Position numbers and translations under genes: made by a program
Assembly (NCBI GenBank): GCA_035222895.1
Contig: JAVYIG010001038.1
Span: 186,001-250,000 of the forward strand
Length of the DNA stretch: 64,000 bases
Reading direction: 5' to 3'
DNA from: Strongylocentrotus droebachiensis
Lineage: Eukaryota > Echinodermata > Echinoidea > Camarodonta > Strongylocentrotidae
In this document: one piece after another, positions 1 to 11,544 of the stretch
Numbering within the stretch: the stretch's first letter is position 1
Layout of the letters: each line of letters starts with the position of its first letter
The notes under the pieces: model-generated
Databases searched by the model: none
What the model saw: the letters and a program-made list of their open reading frames with translations, nothing else
What the model was told of the DNA's origin: nothing

Positions 1-123
1 TTGCTTTGCTTTGCTTTTCTCTCTTCTGAATAGTAGATAGTAAACAATATTTTTTTCAAAGGAGGCGGCGGCCAAAAAGGAGGTGGGCTGGGACGGGAAG
101 CACTTCATTTTTTGTTATTTGAC

Positions 124-508
124 TTAAAGGGATCGTTTAACAATGTTAAATCTGAGATACACGGCCCTACGTGTTATCAGTGTCTGTGATATGGTGTAAT
201 ATAGAAGCCCTACAAAATTTGCGCTTCAAAATGATCAAGAAGTGCCTCAAAAAAGTAAAAATCTTTGAGTGACCGGTTTTATCATACTCGTTTTCCCCAA
301 TAGACTGTAGTGTTATGAAAACCGTCAGGCGAACGGTTTTCAAAATTTGAAATTCCAATCATAAATATCTTGATAATCAGAAAGGCGATCGGCTTGTAAA
401 AGTCATGGGGTTCCTGACTGACCTAAAGGTTTATAATTATCATTGCATCATGAGCTAAATCCAGAATTTTATTTCAGAATCTGAGACAAAGTTACCGGAT
501 CCCTTTAA
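124..508. mobile_element. MITE with TTAAAGGGATC terminal inverted repeats
   Basis: The segment opens with TTAAAGGGATCGTTTAAC and closes with the imperfect reverse complement ending GGATCCCTTTAA. There is no coding capacity. Two other elements with TTAAAGG termini lie at 22,428 and 26,387, so this looks like a short non-autonomous DNA transposon family. The superfamily cannot be assigned from the ends alone. Confidence 0.55.
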
Positions 509-959
509 TACTACTAGTAGAATTGGAAAGTTTTCATTCTTAGCTCAAATTCTATGATTGGAAATGATTAAATTGGCAGGTAAATAGGCGTGTGCTCAGA
601 CCAAACCCTCCTCTTCTTTGTTACTATTCACCTTTGTCATCTATTGTCAATCCATAAATTGAAGCAGAAACTACATCTGATGAAATAACTTCGGAATGCC
701 AACTGTCTAGATGAAATCGAGTAATCGCCATGTTGCGGTTGCCTGTGATATGCCCGATAGCATAGAAATATCTATGGAGAAATAAACAAATTATTTGGAA
801 CATCTATTCTTTTCAATGTATTCAAGTTTCATGTAAAATCAAGAAACGTATGGTATACTAATCATTCTAAAACACGAGTTTGGATCAAACCTTTTCTTTA
901 CTCCACATGACGCCAGGATTTTAATTTTGTTTTTACAATATTCACCAACCGAACGCTCC
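509..959. other. No gene recognised
   Basis: AT-rich non-coding sequence. I see no exon, repeat boundary or conserved motif that I can support. Confidence 0.5.
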
Positions 960-1560
960 GGACACCGTGCGATAAATTAGTCTACGATTTTTCGTGCGAT
1001 TTGGGGGGCATCGTATGAGGCTACGGGCTACGATGTTTGTGTTTACATTATCTACGAGCATCGTGCCATTTCTTGTACTGGTCATCGGGGGCAGGCCGTG
1101 GCCAATCCGTACAGAGGCTGCTCGGAGATTGTACGGATATTGTGCACTTCCAATGCAGTATGCGTGTTGTCTCCGCAGCCTCCGCACGGATGTCGTACGG
1201 AGTCCGTGCAGCTTCAGTGCAAAGGTTGCTCGAAGAAGGCGCGGTGACCGTGCAGCCGCCGTTCGTTTGTTGCCTCTATGGTCACCGAAAAATCGTGCGT
1301 TAGCCGCACGATCCGCGCGAGTCCTCCGTGCGATGCCCGTGCGGGGATTTGGCAAACACACCTACGACATGTCTACGGACTACGGGCTTACGATATTTCA
1401 AATTTGTATAACTTTCTGCGAAACAAAATCGTAGAGACCGCAGAGCCCCACGGGGCCCGTGAATCCGTACGAAAATCTCACGGCCGCCTCCTGCCTCCCT
1501 ACGGAGGACGCACAGAAAAGAAGATACGGGCAGGATACGGGCTCTGTAGACTAATCACAG
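960..1560. repeat. GC-rich block with CCGTACGG/CGTGCG-like words
   Basis: This 600-bp stretch is much richer in GC and CpG than its surroundings and repeats short words such as TACGGACTACGGGC and CCGTGCG on both strands. The overlapping open frames on both strands have low-complexity Arg/Ala-rich translations and no domain, so they reflect composition. Matching ATTAGTCTAC words near 975 and 1,550 are in opposite orientation, which hints at a decayed inverted-repeat transposon. Confidence 0.35.
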
Positions 1561-1829
1561 GCCAAATGTATCCAGGCATTAGTCAGCGTAACTTGTCTCG
1601 ATACAATAAAGATCTATTACCTGGGTTCTTTGCTCGTCCTCTAAGCAGACCCGCAGCACGTTACCAATAACAGCAAACAGTTGTACATGGCAGTTGGCCC
1701 CATTTTGTGGTATATAACGCGTACAAAGCCCCTGGAAATTCTGGGGGTCAATTTGAAAATCTTGCATATTGCTCCGGTTGTCTCATTTTCGCTTGCTGAA
1801 CCATTGGCAGCACAAACGTAGCTAGTTGA
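1561..1829. other. No gene recognised
   Basis: Spacer between the GC-rich block and the 3' end of LINE C. Nothing is recognised. Confidence 0.4.
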
Positions 1830-3590
1830 ATTTATTTGAATTTATTTATTCACCACCATTGAAAACATTGAAACAAAAGATAAACGTACAATGACAATGT
1901 CAATATAACATAAATGCATGACATGAATTATTAACAATACATGTTCTACAGCGATATACATGTACATTATAACAAAGATAAAGTAAACTTTGCTTCAAGA
2001 GTAAAACAATAAATGACTAATTACAATGAGTTTGTGATCGATGGTAAAATAGAGTAAAAAATAGCACATGTGCTGGTCGAGTCTGACTCTCGTTATCTAA
2101 AGCCTAAAATAAAGTTAATTTTAAAAATACATGATGGGTTTCCAAATGTTATAAATAAGATTTGTGTATAATATTAAAATGAGACTGGTTTCTATATACA
2201 ACTATATAGTTACGAGGTTATGATTCGTGGTTTTCACTTAAGAGTAATTTTGTAAGTTTTTTACGAAAAGAGATTCTTGATCTCTCAATTCTTAGATCAG
2301 TAGGAAGCATATTCCAAAAGTTACTTCCAACAAACGAAACAGAAAACTTTCCTTGGTCTGTTTTGAATAAAGGAAGACGTAATTGTCGACCCGTTTTTTG
2401 TCTTGTGGAATATTCATGTTGTATCATACTGCAATAATGTTTTAAGGAATGAGGTAATCGTTCATTTATCAAATCAAACACAAAAGTACAAATAGATAAT
2501 TTATGCAATTTAAAAACATTCAACAATTTGAGGTCATGAAACAGTGCATTAGTATGAGAACGATGTGGCTTGAAAGTTATAGCACGTATAGCCATCTTTT
2601 GAGTATAAAATATACAATTCAAGTGTGATTTATAAGTACTACCCCAAACCTCGATGCCATATGTAATATGTGGCTGTATAAGAGCTTTATACAACAGTAT
2701 CAATATATGTTTAGGGACAAAGTGCCGTAATTTAAAGAGGATACCGACCTTTCTCCGTATACAGTCATTAACAGATTTTATATGTGAATTCCATGTAAAA
2801 TGTCTGTCAATGGTAATGCCAACAAATGTCGCTTCCTCCACTTCTCTTAATTCTGCCCCAGATATTTTTAATCTCCCTTTAAGCACAGCCTTTCTTCTAC
2901 GACTACTGAAGAACATGAAATTGGTTTTCGACGCATTGATAGTAAGCTTATTTGCAGTGCACCAATTCTGTATTGATTTTAAATTTTCATTTACTTCACA
3001 CTCATCTATTTGATCTACACCTTTGGGAAAAGTATGAAAAATATTAGAATCATCTGCAAATAGTCTGAAATTGAAATAATTTGTCACAGTTGGCAAGTCA
3101 TTTATATAGATTAAAAACAGAGTTGGTCCTAAGACAGAACCTTGTGGTACACCGCATTTGATATATCTTCTTTCTGATGATGACTCTTTGTATTTCACAA
3201 ACTGCATTCTGTCACTAAGATAGCTTTCGAGCCATTTCAGTGCATGTCCTCGGATGCCATAATGTGATAGCTTTTTAAATAATATGATATGGTTTATTGT
3301 GTCAAAAGCCTTTTGAAAGTCAAAGAAACACACCAAGCGTAACACATCCTGTGTCTATACTTTTCAATACCGTATTCATAAGATTAATTAATGATAATTT
3401 AGTACTAAACTTTTTCCTAAATCCATACTGATGGTGATATAAAATGTCATGCGTTTCTAGAAAACTGGTCAATCGAGCATTAACTATTTTTTCTAATACT
3501 TTACCCAAAATTGGTAAGACAGAAATGGGTCTATAATTCCCTGTTTCATGTTTATTACCTTTCTTAAACAGTTCGACGGCACTACCAAAC
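1830..3590 (-). mobile_element. LINE C: 5'-truncated CR1/L2-like non-LTR retrotransposon
   Basis: Minus-strand remnant with the reverse transcriptase core (see the pseudogene entry), a 3' UTR of about 390 bp, and a 3' end at an AT-rich tail of repeated AAATAAATTC-type words near 1,830-1,850. The endonuclease and the first RT motifs are missing, as expected from incomplete target-primed reverse transcription. It is a separate insertion from LINE A and differs from it throughout. Confidence 0.8.
2218..3508 (-). pseudogene. LINE C reverse transcriptase fragment, frameshifted
   Basis: Read on the minus strand, the protein begins inside RT with GKVLEKIVNARL, then FLDFQKAFDT (motif A), GVPQGSVLGP (motif B) and FADDSNIF (motif C, catalytic Asp pair present), followed by thumb and C-terminal sequence ending near 2,218. 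A frameshift near 3,320-3,345 separates the first 60 residues from the rest. Because the EN domain is absent and the frame is broken, it is not expected to be active. The family resemblance is to CR1/L2-type RTs. Confidence 0.85.
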
Positions 3591-3779
3591 TAGAATGTTC
3601 CACTATGTTGCAGGGTGTATATGCCATTGGGTGAACCGGGTGTGCGGAAATGGTGTGTTAGGGAGGGGAAGTGTGAGTGTTCGTGTGTGTGTGTGGTAAT
3701 TGTATGTGTGTCAACAATTAAAGACTAATACTGACAGATGGCTAATCATAAATCTACAATCACGAGTAAACTGTCTACA

Positions 3780-4134
3780 TCACAGTCCACAGATAAATAT
3801 GACTTGAACGTATACAGCAGACGGCACTCGGCGGATCAGACGACATGCACTTGATAGTGATTTTGTATGTGAGATTGCTTTGCTAAATATAAAATACAAG
3901 AACCTTTTCCATATCTTGAAAAGATCATTGATATCTGATAATTAAACAGTTAGTAAAATAAACCTACCAAACTACATAATACAACGAAATACTTGACTTA
4001 AAGTAGGGGAGTTTGATGTGGTGCACAATTGCACCCCTCTGTAAATAATCGAATAGTCCATGGCGTTCATGAATATTCATGTTTTTGCTTACCTCGGCAA
4101 AATGCTTGCCTATACTAAATGGAAAAATTACGGT
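3780..4134 (+). repeat. Left half of repeat Z, interrupted by the LINE A insertion
   Basis: The sequence matches, in inverted orientation, the half of the repeat at about 54,765-55,100, including the words ATGAATATTCATG, GAATAGTCCATGG and TTGCACCCCTCTG. It stops abruptly after AAATTACGGT at 4,134, where the A/T-rich tail of LINE A begins. The missing half reappears at 14,141. Confidence 0.75.
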
Positions 4135-4459
4135 ATTTATTTATTTATTCATGTTTTCTTTATAAAAAGCAGGGTAGTCCCATTCAACCCGCAAGGCCTG
4201 CTTTACAAGGGAGCCCTGCTATCACAAACAAATTACATTTCAAATATCTTACAATACACATACAAATACACAAAATATACAAAATATACAATAATAATTT
4301 AAAAAAACACACAATATAAACAAACTATAAAACATTTTATACAAATAGGAAATTAAATGAAAAATGGAAGAGGAGAGAGAGAGAGTAAACGAAAGAGAGA
4401 GAGAGAGAGAGAGAGAGGGGGTGGTAGTAAAACTTCATGTGAGCGATCGCAAAATCAAC

Positions 4460-6165
4460 TCATTTGAATGGCACGGACATTTCGTTTAAAAATGGGTAGT
4501 GAGGGGGAACATTTGGTAAGTATGGGTAGTGAGTTGAATAACTTTGCTGCTGTGTACGAGAAGGTCTGTTTTTTAAATCGGTTCTGGGTTTGGCAAGGTA
4601 CAATTGATGCATTGAAACTGATCTCGTGGGATACGGGTTAGCACTTTGAGGTAGAGCTTGTTTTAGATAAACAGGAGCAAGATTATTCAGGATTTTATAC
4701 ATAAGTACTTGATAGTTGTATTCCAATCTGTGTTTGACGGATTGCAACCTTAAAGAATTTAACATAGATTGTACAGGCGTATAATAATCTGCATCTAATA
4801 CTAAACGATAATATTTGTTTTGACATTTCTTTAGTCGCTTTAAATCTTTCATTTTCAGTGATCCCCAAACAGTTGAACAATAATCAATGTGAGGAAGAAT
4901 TAAAAAATAGTATAAATGAGTAAATAAACGTTTTGTCAAACAGTGCTTAATCCTTCGCATACATATAAGCGAGTTCATGATCCTCTTGACAACATCATTG
5001 ACATGGGGAGACCAATCTAAGTTCTGATTTACAATCACACCCAGATATTTAAATGTTGTTACATTTTCAATTAGTTTACCATCCATTTTTATTTGTAATT
5101 TGACTGGATTCTTCTTCCTTCGACTTGAAAATAACATAACTTTAGTTTTGTCTGTGTTAACAACTAGTCCATTTTCATTCATCCATTCACATGAAACTAG
5201 TATGTCATTTTGTAACTGGGTTTGAACAGCTTGTACTCCATAACCAGAGGAGAAAATGGCAGTGTCATCTGCGTACAAAGAAATATTAGTAGTTGAATGC
5301 AAGGCTAGATCACGTATGTCATTAATGTACATACAAAATAGTAGCGGGCCCAAAATTGAACCCTGCGGTACCCCAGAATGAACTGGAAGGAAATCACTTC
5401 TAATGCCCTTGTATGACACACATTGGTTTCTTCCCACTAGGTAAGACTCAAACCATGATAATTCTGTTCCACTGATGCCGAAATAACTATTTTTTTTAAT
5501 AAGAAGATCATGGGGGATGATATCAAACGCATTTCTCAAGTCTAAGAAAACAGCACCGGTAAATCGCCCTTTGTCAAGGTTATCGTATAACAATTCACAA
5601 ATCTCCGTTAAGCATGTTGAGGTGGAATGTTTACTCCTAAAACCGGACTGCCGATCGGACATCAATTCTTCATTATGAAGATATTCCATCAATTGAGAGT
5701 GGACTGCTCTTTCCAACACATTGGAAACAGTGGACAATAGGGAGATAGGACGAAAGTTACTTAGTTCGTGACTAGTCTTTGTTTTGGGAATAGGGACTAT
5801 GTTAGCCATCTTAAAGTCATTTGGGATACGCCCAGATTGTATTGATTGATTGAAAATACGAACAATAGGAATGGAAACCAATTGAGCACTAAGTTTCAAC
5901 AATCTAGGGTGGGGGTCGTCAAGTCCCACAGATTTCGAACAATCAAGGTTTTTAATTCTTTTTAAACAAATTCGGTGGTTATCTTTTTGAAAACGTAACG
6001 TGATTGTACTTTACTTAGTCTTTTAATAGCATTTACACCATTATTTTTTATTTCATGAGAGCCTTCTTCTCCATGAATCGATTGAAAGATATTGCTGAAC
6101 ATTGTATTAAACTCTGTTGCAATTTTTAAGGGATCGGATACAATTTCACCTTCAATTACTATGTT
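4460..6165 (-). pseudogene. LINE A reverse transcriptase, frameshifted
   Basis: The minus-strand frame from 5,929 to 4,460 (489 codons) encodes a complete-looking CR1-like RT: the KSVGLDDPHP start region, SNFRPISLLS, FLDLRNAFD (motif A), GVPQGSILGP (motif B), YADDTAIF (motif C with both Asp), then thumb and C-terminus. The linker upstream (6,165-5,930) is recognisable but carries at least one in-frame stop and one frameshift near 5,940. The core motifs are intact but the element is broken elsewhere. Confidence 0.85.
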
Positions 6166-6721
6166 GTTGTTGTTGTTGTTTTAGTCTTAAGGGCGTGTTT
6201 CATTCAATTATGAATATTTACGCCGAATTCTAGTTTTTTAATAATTTTAAATGGAAGCATAAAGGAGGGGACAAAAAAAAAACGACGCTGTTCAATTTTT
6301 CGCAATTTGCGGAGATTCCAGACAGGCTGTCAACATAAAATCATTTGACCGTTTTGTGCGTATTTTCTGGCCAGCCCGGTTCGGTACATTGAACAGGCTT
6401 CTCGGCTTGCATGTTCATGCGCAGCCTAGGCCCCTCCAATACCGGCCAAGGCTATGCGATGTCTGTCGGTGGGATGTCTCCTTTCCGGGATAAAAACAAA
6501 AGCAAACAAAAAACGAGAAACAAATAACAAAAACATTATAATTTAAATAGACTGAAAAACAGTTTTTGAAAATCTTAAATTATGCAGATATTTTGGGCTT
6601 CTTGTGCAAGGTGCAGTTAGTGATACCTTAATCTTAATAAAGTACAATACGATACCTACGACCTATATATATATATATAGGCATTTAGCCATTAGCTGAC
6701 TCTAAACAAAACAAAACAAAA

Positions 6722-7575
6722 ATTTAATAGCCTACTATAATAGGCAAGACAAGTTTTAATCTACATGACATATTATGAGGTATGGACGGTATAATTTAAT
6801 TTCTTGATTTTGGACTGGCATGAGTGCAGGTCGCTCAACAAAAAACAAACACACCAGGTCCTTGAGTTGCTGGGTAACTTGCCTACTGGAAGGCCATAGG
6901 AGGCACCGACCAAAGACAAGCCAGACTGGGTTTCACCCCAGTTGTTGACCACACGGGGGATGACCACCTCCGTTGGCCCCAGTGCCCAATTTCCTGTGCG
7001 CATGCACCTGTGAAGTTAGCTGCATTGTAATTTCTGGCTGTTTTATTTATTTATTTATTTATTTACATTTTTATTTATCAAATATGATTTGAATTAAGAA
7101 AGAAAAGGAAAATAGAAGGAAAAATATATATATATAATAATAATATCATTATGGCCCTGTAAATGAAACCAAGGCATATCCATGTATACTATTTACCAAA
7201 ACATATTGATGGAATAGAATTTAAATAGCCTATAATAGGCAAGACCAGTTTTAACTTCTACATAACACAAAATGATACACAGTCGTTATAATTTCATTAC
7301 ACACACTGAGATGATTATTTTGGACTCGCATGAGTACAGGTCGCTCAACAAAATACACAACACACCAGGTCCTTGAGTTGCTGGGTAACTTGCCTACTGG
7401 AAGGCCATAGGAGGCACCAACCAAAGACAAGCCAGACTGGGTTTCACCCCAGTTGTTGACCACACGGGGGATGACCCTCCTCCGTTGGCCCCAGTGCCCA
7501 ATTTCCTGTGTGTATGTACCTGTGAAGTTAGCTGCATTATAGTTTGTCTCTTTTGTCTTATTTATTTACATTTTT
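6722..7575 (-). repeat. Tandem duplication in the LINE B 3' UTR
   Basis: Two direct copies of a unit of about 480 bp begin near 6,722 and 7,205. Each includes AATAGCC, CACCAGGTCCTTGAGTTGC, GACCACACGGGGGATGACC and TTAGCTGCATT, and each is followed by a TTTA-repeat run. The short open frames inside both copies give nearly identical peptides only because the DNA is duplicated; they are not considered genes. Confidence 0.8.
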
Positions 7576-7765
7576 ATTGATCAAATAGAAAGAAAAAATA
7601 CCAAAAATACCGGGAAAAAAAAAATACAAAAATACAAAAAACACAAAAACAAAACACTTATAGTATTGCAATTTTATGTCTTATATCTTTTTGTCATAAT
7701 AATGTACATAACTTAATGGACATGTAATAATTTCCTTTCTCTCTGAACTATTATCTAAAACTGGC

Positions 7766-10700
7766 TTACATAAAGGGAAATCTTTGTGTTCTTCTTACGA
7801 AGGCCACTAGCGCTTTTTGGTGTATATTCTCTGATGAAGTCAGCAGTCTTTCTATGTTTCTTTCTTCCTGACGATTTATTTCAACTAAAAGCATTGATCT
7901 TTCGATGATGTATCTGGGGCATTCAGCAAGAAAATGTGTTGTGGTTTCTGGTACTCCACAATTGTCACACAGCCCAGTGGCATGCTTATTTAGAAGGAGG
8001 AGGTTCTGATTAAGGCCAATGTTGTCCATTCTTAAACAATGCAGGATGGTCTCACCACTCTTGTGGTTTACAACGAACTTAAAAGTCGCTGATACTGATT
8101 TTTGGATGCTTTTTAGTGGGGACACTGTTTCGTCCCATCTTCTTTGCCATTTCTGCATGTAATATAATTTGAGGATACTATTTGATTCATTTTTATTCAG
8201 TTTGTTTTTAATTTCAATTTGAGTATGTGTTAAGGCGTGTTTGGCTGCCTTATCTGCCACCTCATTGGCCTGGATCTCACAGTGGCCTGGGATCCACTCA
8301 AAATATACTTGTACTCCGTTATAGTGGAGTTGTGTATACAGCATCAATATCTCATGAATGAATTGCTCTTCCTTATTATTTTTCAGCGCTTCTATAGCAC
8401 CAAGAGAGTCGCAGAATATTACTGCTCCTGTATAAAGACTTGGTAGTTGGTGTAACCAATATAATGCAAGGGCAATAGCTGCTAATTCTGCCCTGTATGA
8501 AGAAGTATTATTTTGCAGCCTTTTGGATTCTACATATTCATAGTAAGGTACGAAGAAAGCCGCGGATGCGTTTCCTGTGTCTGGAAACTTCGAACCATCG
8601 GTGAATATATGTAAGTGATTTGCCCATTTCTGGTTTATTAGTTCTAAACTTCTCTGTCTTTGAAACAAAGCATTGTCACTTTTAGAAATAATTTGACTGA
8701 GTTCCGTAGACACTGGAGCTGTGTCGTAATGCCAAGGGGGGATGGGGGTGGTAGTAAACATTTCTTCCACATCATAGGTAAGAATGTCTGGCAACTTTAT
8801 TACTCTCTGACCGAATGGTTGTCTAGTATTCTTATCTTTATAGATGTTAAATTGCCAACAATCTGTGAGATCTTCTGCCAAAGGGTGATTCGGGATGCTG
8901 TCTATACGCCTTTTTAGTTTGATGCTAAACATTTCCCGACGTAAATCCAGTGGCATTTCCCCCAGCTCTACCTGCAAGGTTCTGAGAGAGGTTCCCTTTT
9001 TCGCTCCTGCACAAACTAATAGGGATTGATATTGAACAGAGTTCAATATGTTCTTTACATTTGTTGATGCGGAGTCATATGCTTCGCAGGCGTAGTCCAT
9101 TATGGAACGTATGATAGCTCTATATACTTGCAGAATTTCTTGAACATTGTTGCAAAATTGAGCGTGAGCAATACATTTCAGGATATTTATTTTTTTCTTG
9201 CACCTCTGAACAATGTTTTGTATGTGCGGTTTCCAAGTTAATCTACTATCAAAAATGACACCTAAGTATTTGTGTTCCTTTCGAGGAGCGAGTATATTTT
9301 CGTTAAGGGAAATCAGAAATTGTTCTTCTCTGGTTGAGCGAGAAAACAACATAGGTACGGTTTTCTCATGGGATATATTCAGTCCCCATGATGAGAACCA
9401 TTCGTTCAATACGTTTAAGTAGTCCTGTATATGTTTACTGGATTCTCTTAAATCATTTCCAGATTTCCAGATTACACAGTCATCTGCATATAACAAGTTA
9501 TGTACCGCAGGTGAGACAGGAATATCATGAAGCATAACATTGAATAAGATTGGACTAAGGGTACTTCCTTGTGGAAGACCGTTATTAATATCCATAGTGC
9601 AAGAGACTTGTCTTCCTATTCGTACCTGAAATGTACGTCGTGATAGAAGATTGTGTAAATAGAGAAGTATGTGGCCTTTGAGTCCCAAGTTACTCAGTTT
9701 GACTAAAAGTCCTTTTGTCCACAGAGAGTCGAAAGCCTTCTCTAAATCTATAAATACTGCAAGAGTTTTTACACTAGTTTCTAAGTTCTTCTGTATATCA
9801 TTTTCCAGATGTATAATATTATCTATGGTACAGCGTCCTTTTCGAAATCCGTTTTGTATTGGAGATAATATATCATGTTTTCCAAGAAAAAACTGAAGTC
9901 TCCTTTTTACCATACTCTCCATTATTTTCATGAAACACGATGTTAAAGCAATGGGACGATATGAGGTTGTTTTTGTGGGGTCCTTATTTTGCTTCAAAAT
10001 GGGAATCAGTATTGAATGTTTACAAGCTGCCGGAATTTCACCGGTTTCCCAAATTTGGTTGATTAAATTGAGCATCTTTTCTTTAGCAGTCACTGGGAGG
10101 TTCTTATAAACCTGGTATCCTATATTGTCTTCACCAGGGGCTGAAGAATTTTTCGTCTGTAAGACGCTTTCTAGTTCCTTCATTTTAAAACGTTCATTGA
10201 CTGCTAGTTTCATGTGTCCCGTTTCCGTAAGGGGGAGAGTATTGAATTCTTTAGCAATTTCTACATCTTTTCTGCTATGGGTTTTATTTGACCCAATAAA
10301 TTTAAAATGTTGTGCGAATTCTTCAGCTTTCTCTTTATCGTCTGTTATAAACTTATTACCAACGGCCAGAACTGGCATATTATTGGATGCTTTCGTTTGC
10401 ACACCATTTAGTTTTTTTACAAAGCGCCAAATGTGTGCAAGTGGCGTGAAACGATCTAGTTTTGCGCAAAAGGTTTGCCAATAGTTTCGTTTTGCCTGTC
10501 TAATGGTCATTTGGGCTTCTGCTTTCTTTTTTCTGTATATTTTTAGGTTTTCTGCACAGAGAAATCTTCTTAACTTGTTTTTGGCTTTATTTCTTTCCCT
10601 GATTTTGATTGAGCAGTCTTTCGTCCACCAAGAAACTGGATTCTGTTTATGCTTTCTACTTTGTGGAGCAGATTCATCAACAGCAGCTATAACACATTCC

Positions 10701-11494
10701 ATGAATTGGTCATAGGTTAAGAGTGTGTCTAATTTGTTAAGGGAATCCGGTTTATGGGTTTGAAAGTGTTTTTCACACACTTTTGCAAAATCGTTCCATT
10801 TCATATTTTTGAAGGACCATTTCTTATTTGGATAATAACTTGGGTCACAAGTTGATCGTTGTTTTCTGAGATGCAAATCTATTCTAACAGGGAAGTGATC
10901 ACTTCCAAATTTATCCGTTAAAACTTGCCATTCGCATTTATTTGCTAAAGATGAGGAGGCAATGGATAAATCAAGGCAAGATATTTTACCTGTATGTGGG
11001 TCCATTCTAGTCCCAGAGCCATCATTTAGGATGACCATGTTATTTTGCATGAGAAAGTTTTCAATTAAATGCCCATTGTTATCAGTCTTTACACTACCCC
11101 ATAACGTGTTATGTGAGTTAAAATCTCCTACTATTAGTAATTTCGTGGTGTCCTTTACTTGATGCAGTAATAACTTCATATCATCTTCTTCTAATTTTTT
11201 ACATTGGTTGTAGTAATTGATTACCGAATAGATAGAGTTATCTAAATGTACATTTATTAGTTGTATTTCACAGTTTGTGTCCAGAGGTGGGTAATCATAG
11301 TTTAAGGAATCGTGAACATAGAAGGCGCATCCACCACCTCGATGGGTCTTCCTGCTTTTAGAAAAACAGGTATAGTTGGGGATCTGTACTGCGTGGTTAC
11401 CTGTGTACCATGTTTCCTGTATACATATTAGATGTATAGTTTCATTTTTTTTAGAATTTAGATAACTTATGAGTTCTTCCCCGTGCCCAAACAT
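7766..11494 (-). CDS. LINE B ORF2: endonuclease-reverse transcriptase-RNase H
   Basis: An uninterrupted frame of 1,242 codons from the first Met. Residues about 1-210 are an AP-like endonuclease with IQETW, GDFNSHNTLWG and GSDHFPV motifs. Residues about 430-720 are RT with SYRPIALTS, FIDLEKAFDS, GLPQGSTLSP and LLYADDCVIW. Residues about 925-1,060 are RNase H with FTDGSK, the YRAELAAIALAL Glu, FCDSLGAIEAL and NEVADKAAK, so the D-E-D-D set is present. A C-terminal Cys/His motif (CDNCGVPETTTHFLAEC) follows. The open frame continues upstream of this Met through LILQWNAQG, the conserved Asn-containing EN start, and overlaps the end of ORF1 in another frame without an ATG. The protein would nick DNA, copy its RNA and remove the template. 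All catalytic motifs I can check are intact. Confidence 0.9.
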   Translation of the reverse strand: MFGHGEELISYLNSKKNETIHLICIQETWYTGNHAVQIPNYTCFSKSRKTHRGGGCAFYVHDSLNYDYPPLDTNCEIQLINVHLDNSIYSVINYYNQCKKLEEDDMKLLLHQVKDTTKLLIVGDFNSHNTLWGSVKTDNNGHLIENFLMQNNMVILNDGSGTRMDPHTGKISCLDLSIASSSLANKCEWQVLTDKFGSDHFPVRIDLHLRKQRSTCDPSYYPNKKWSFKNMKWNDFAKVCEKHFQTHKPDSLNKLDTLLTYDQFMECVIAAVDESAPQSRKHKQNPVSWWTKDCSIKIRERNKAKNKLRRFLCAENLKIYRKKKAEAQMTIRQAKRNYWQTFCAKLDRFTPLAHIWRFVKKLNGVQTKASNNMPVLAVGNKFITDDKEKAEEFAQHFKFIGSNKTHSRKDVEIAKEFNTLPLTETGHMKLAVNERFKMKELESVLQTKNSSAPGEDNIGYQVYKNLPVTAKEKMLNLINQIWETGEIPAACKHSILIPILKQNKDPTKTTSYRPIALTSCFMKIMESMVKRRLQFFLGKHDILSPIQNGFRKGRCTIDNIIHLENDIQKNLETSVKTLAVFIDLEKAFDSLWTKGLLVKLSNLGLKGHILLYLHNLLSRRTFQVRIGRQVSCTMDINNGLPQGSTLSPILFNVMLHDIPVSPAVHNLLYADDCVIWKSGNDLRESSKHIQDYLNVLNEWFSSWGLNISHEKTVPMLFSRSTREEQFLISLNENILAPRKEHKYLGVIFDSRLTWKPHIQNIVQRCKKKINILKCIAHAQFCNNVQEILQVYRAIIRSIMDYACEAYDSASTNVKNILNSVQYQSLLVCAGAKKGTSLRTLQVELGEMPLDLRREMFSIKLKRRIDSIPNHPLAEDLTDCWQFNIYKDKNTRQPFGQRVIKLPDILTYDVEEMFTTTPIPPWHYDTAPVSTELSQIISKSDNALFQRQRSLELINQKWANHLHIFTDGSKFPDTGNASAAFFVPYYEYVESKRLQNNTSSYRAELAAIALALYWLHQLPSLYTGAVIFCDSLGAIEALKNNKEEQFIHEILMLYTQLHYNGVQVYFEWIPGHCEIQANEVADKAAKHALTHTQIEIKNKLNKNESNSILKLYYMQKWQRRWDETVSPLKSIQKSVSATFKFVVNHKSGETILHCLRMDNIGLNQNLLLLNKHATGLCDNCGVPETTTHFLAECPRYIIERSMLLVEINRQEERNIERLLTSSENIHQKALVAFVRRTQRFPFM

Positions 11495-11544
11495 GCCCTG
11501 CGCATTCCATTGCAGAATGAGGAGAGCGAAACTAACGAGATGGA

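Noticed and set aside
942..1670. Overlapping open frames on both strands in the GC-rich block
   Set aside because: Arg/Ala-rich translations with no domain, open on several frames at once because the composition lacks stop codons.
6773..7463. Two small open frames with near-identical peptides
   Set aside because: They are mirrors of the duplicated 3' UTR of LINE B, not a gene family.
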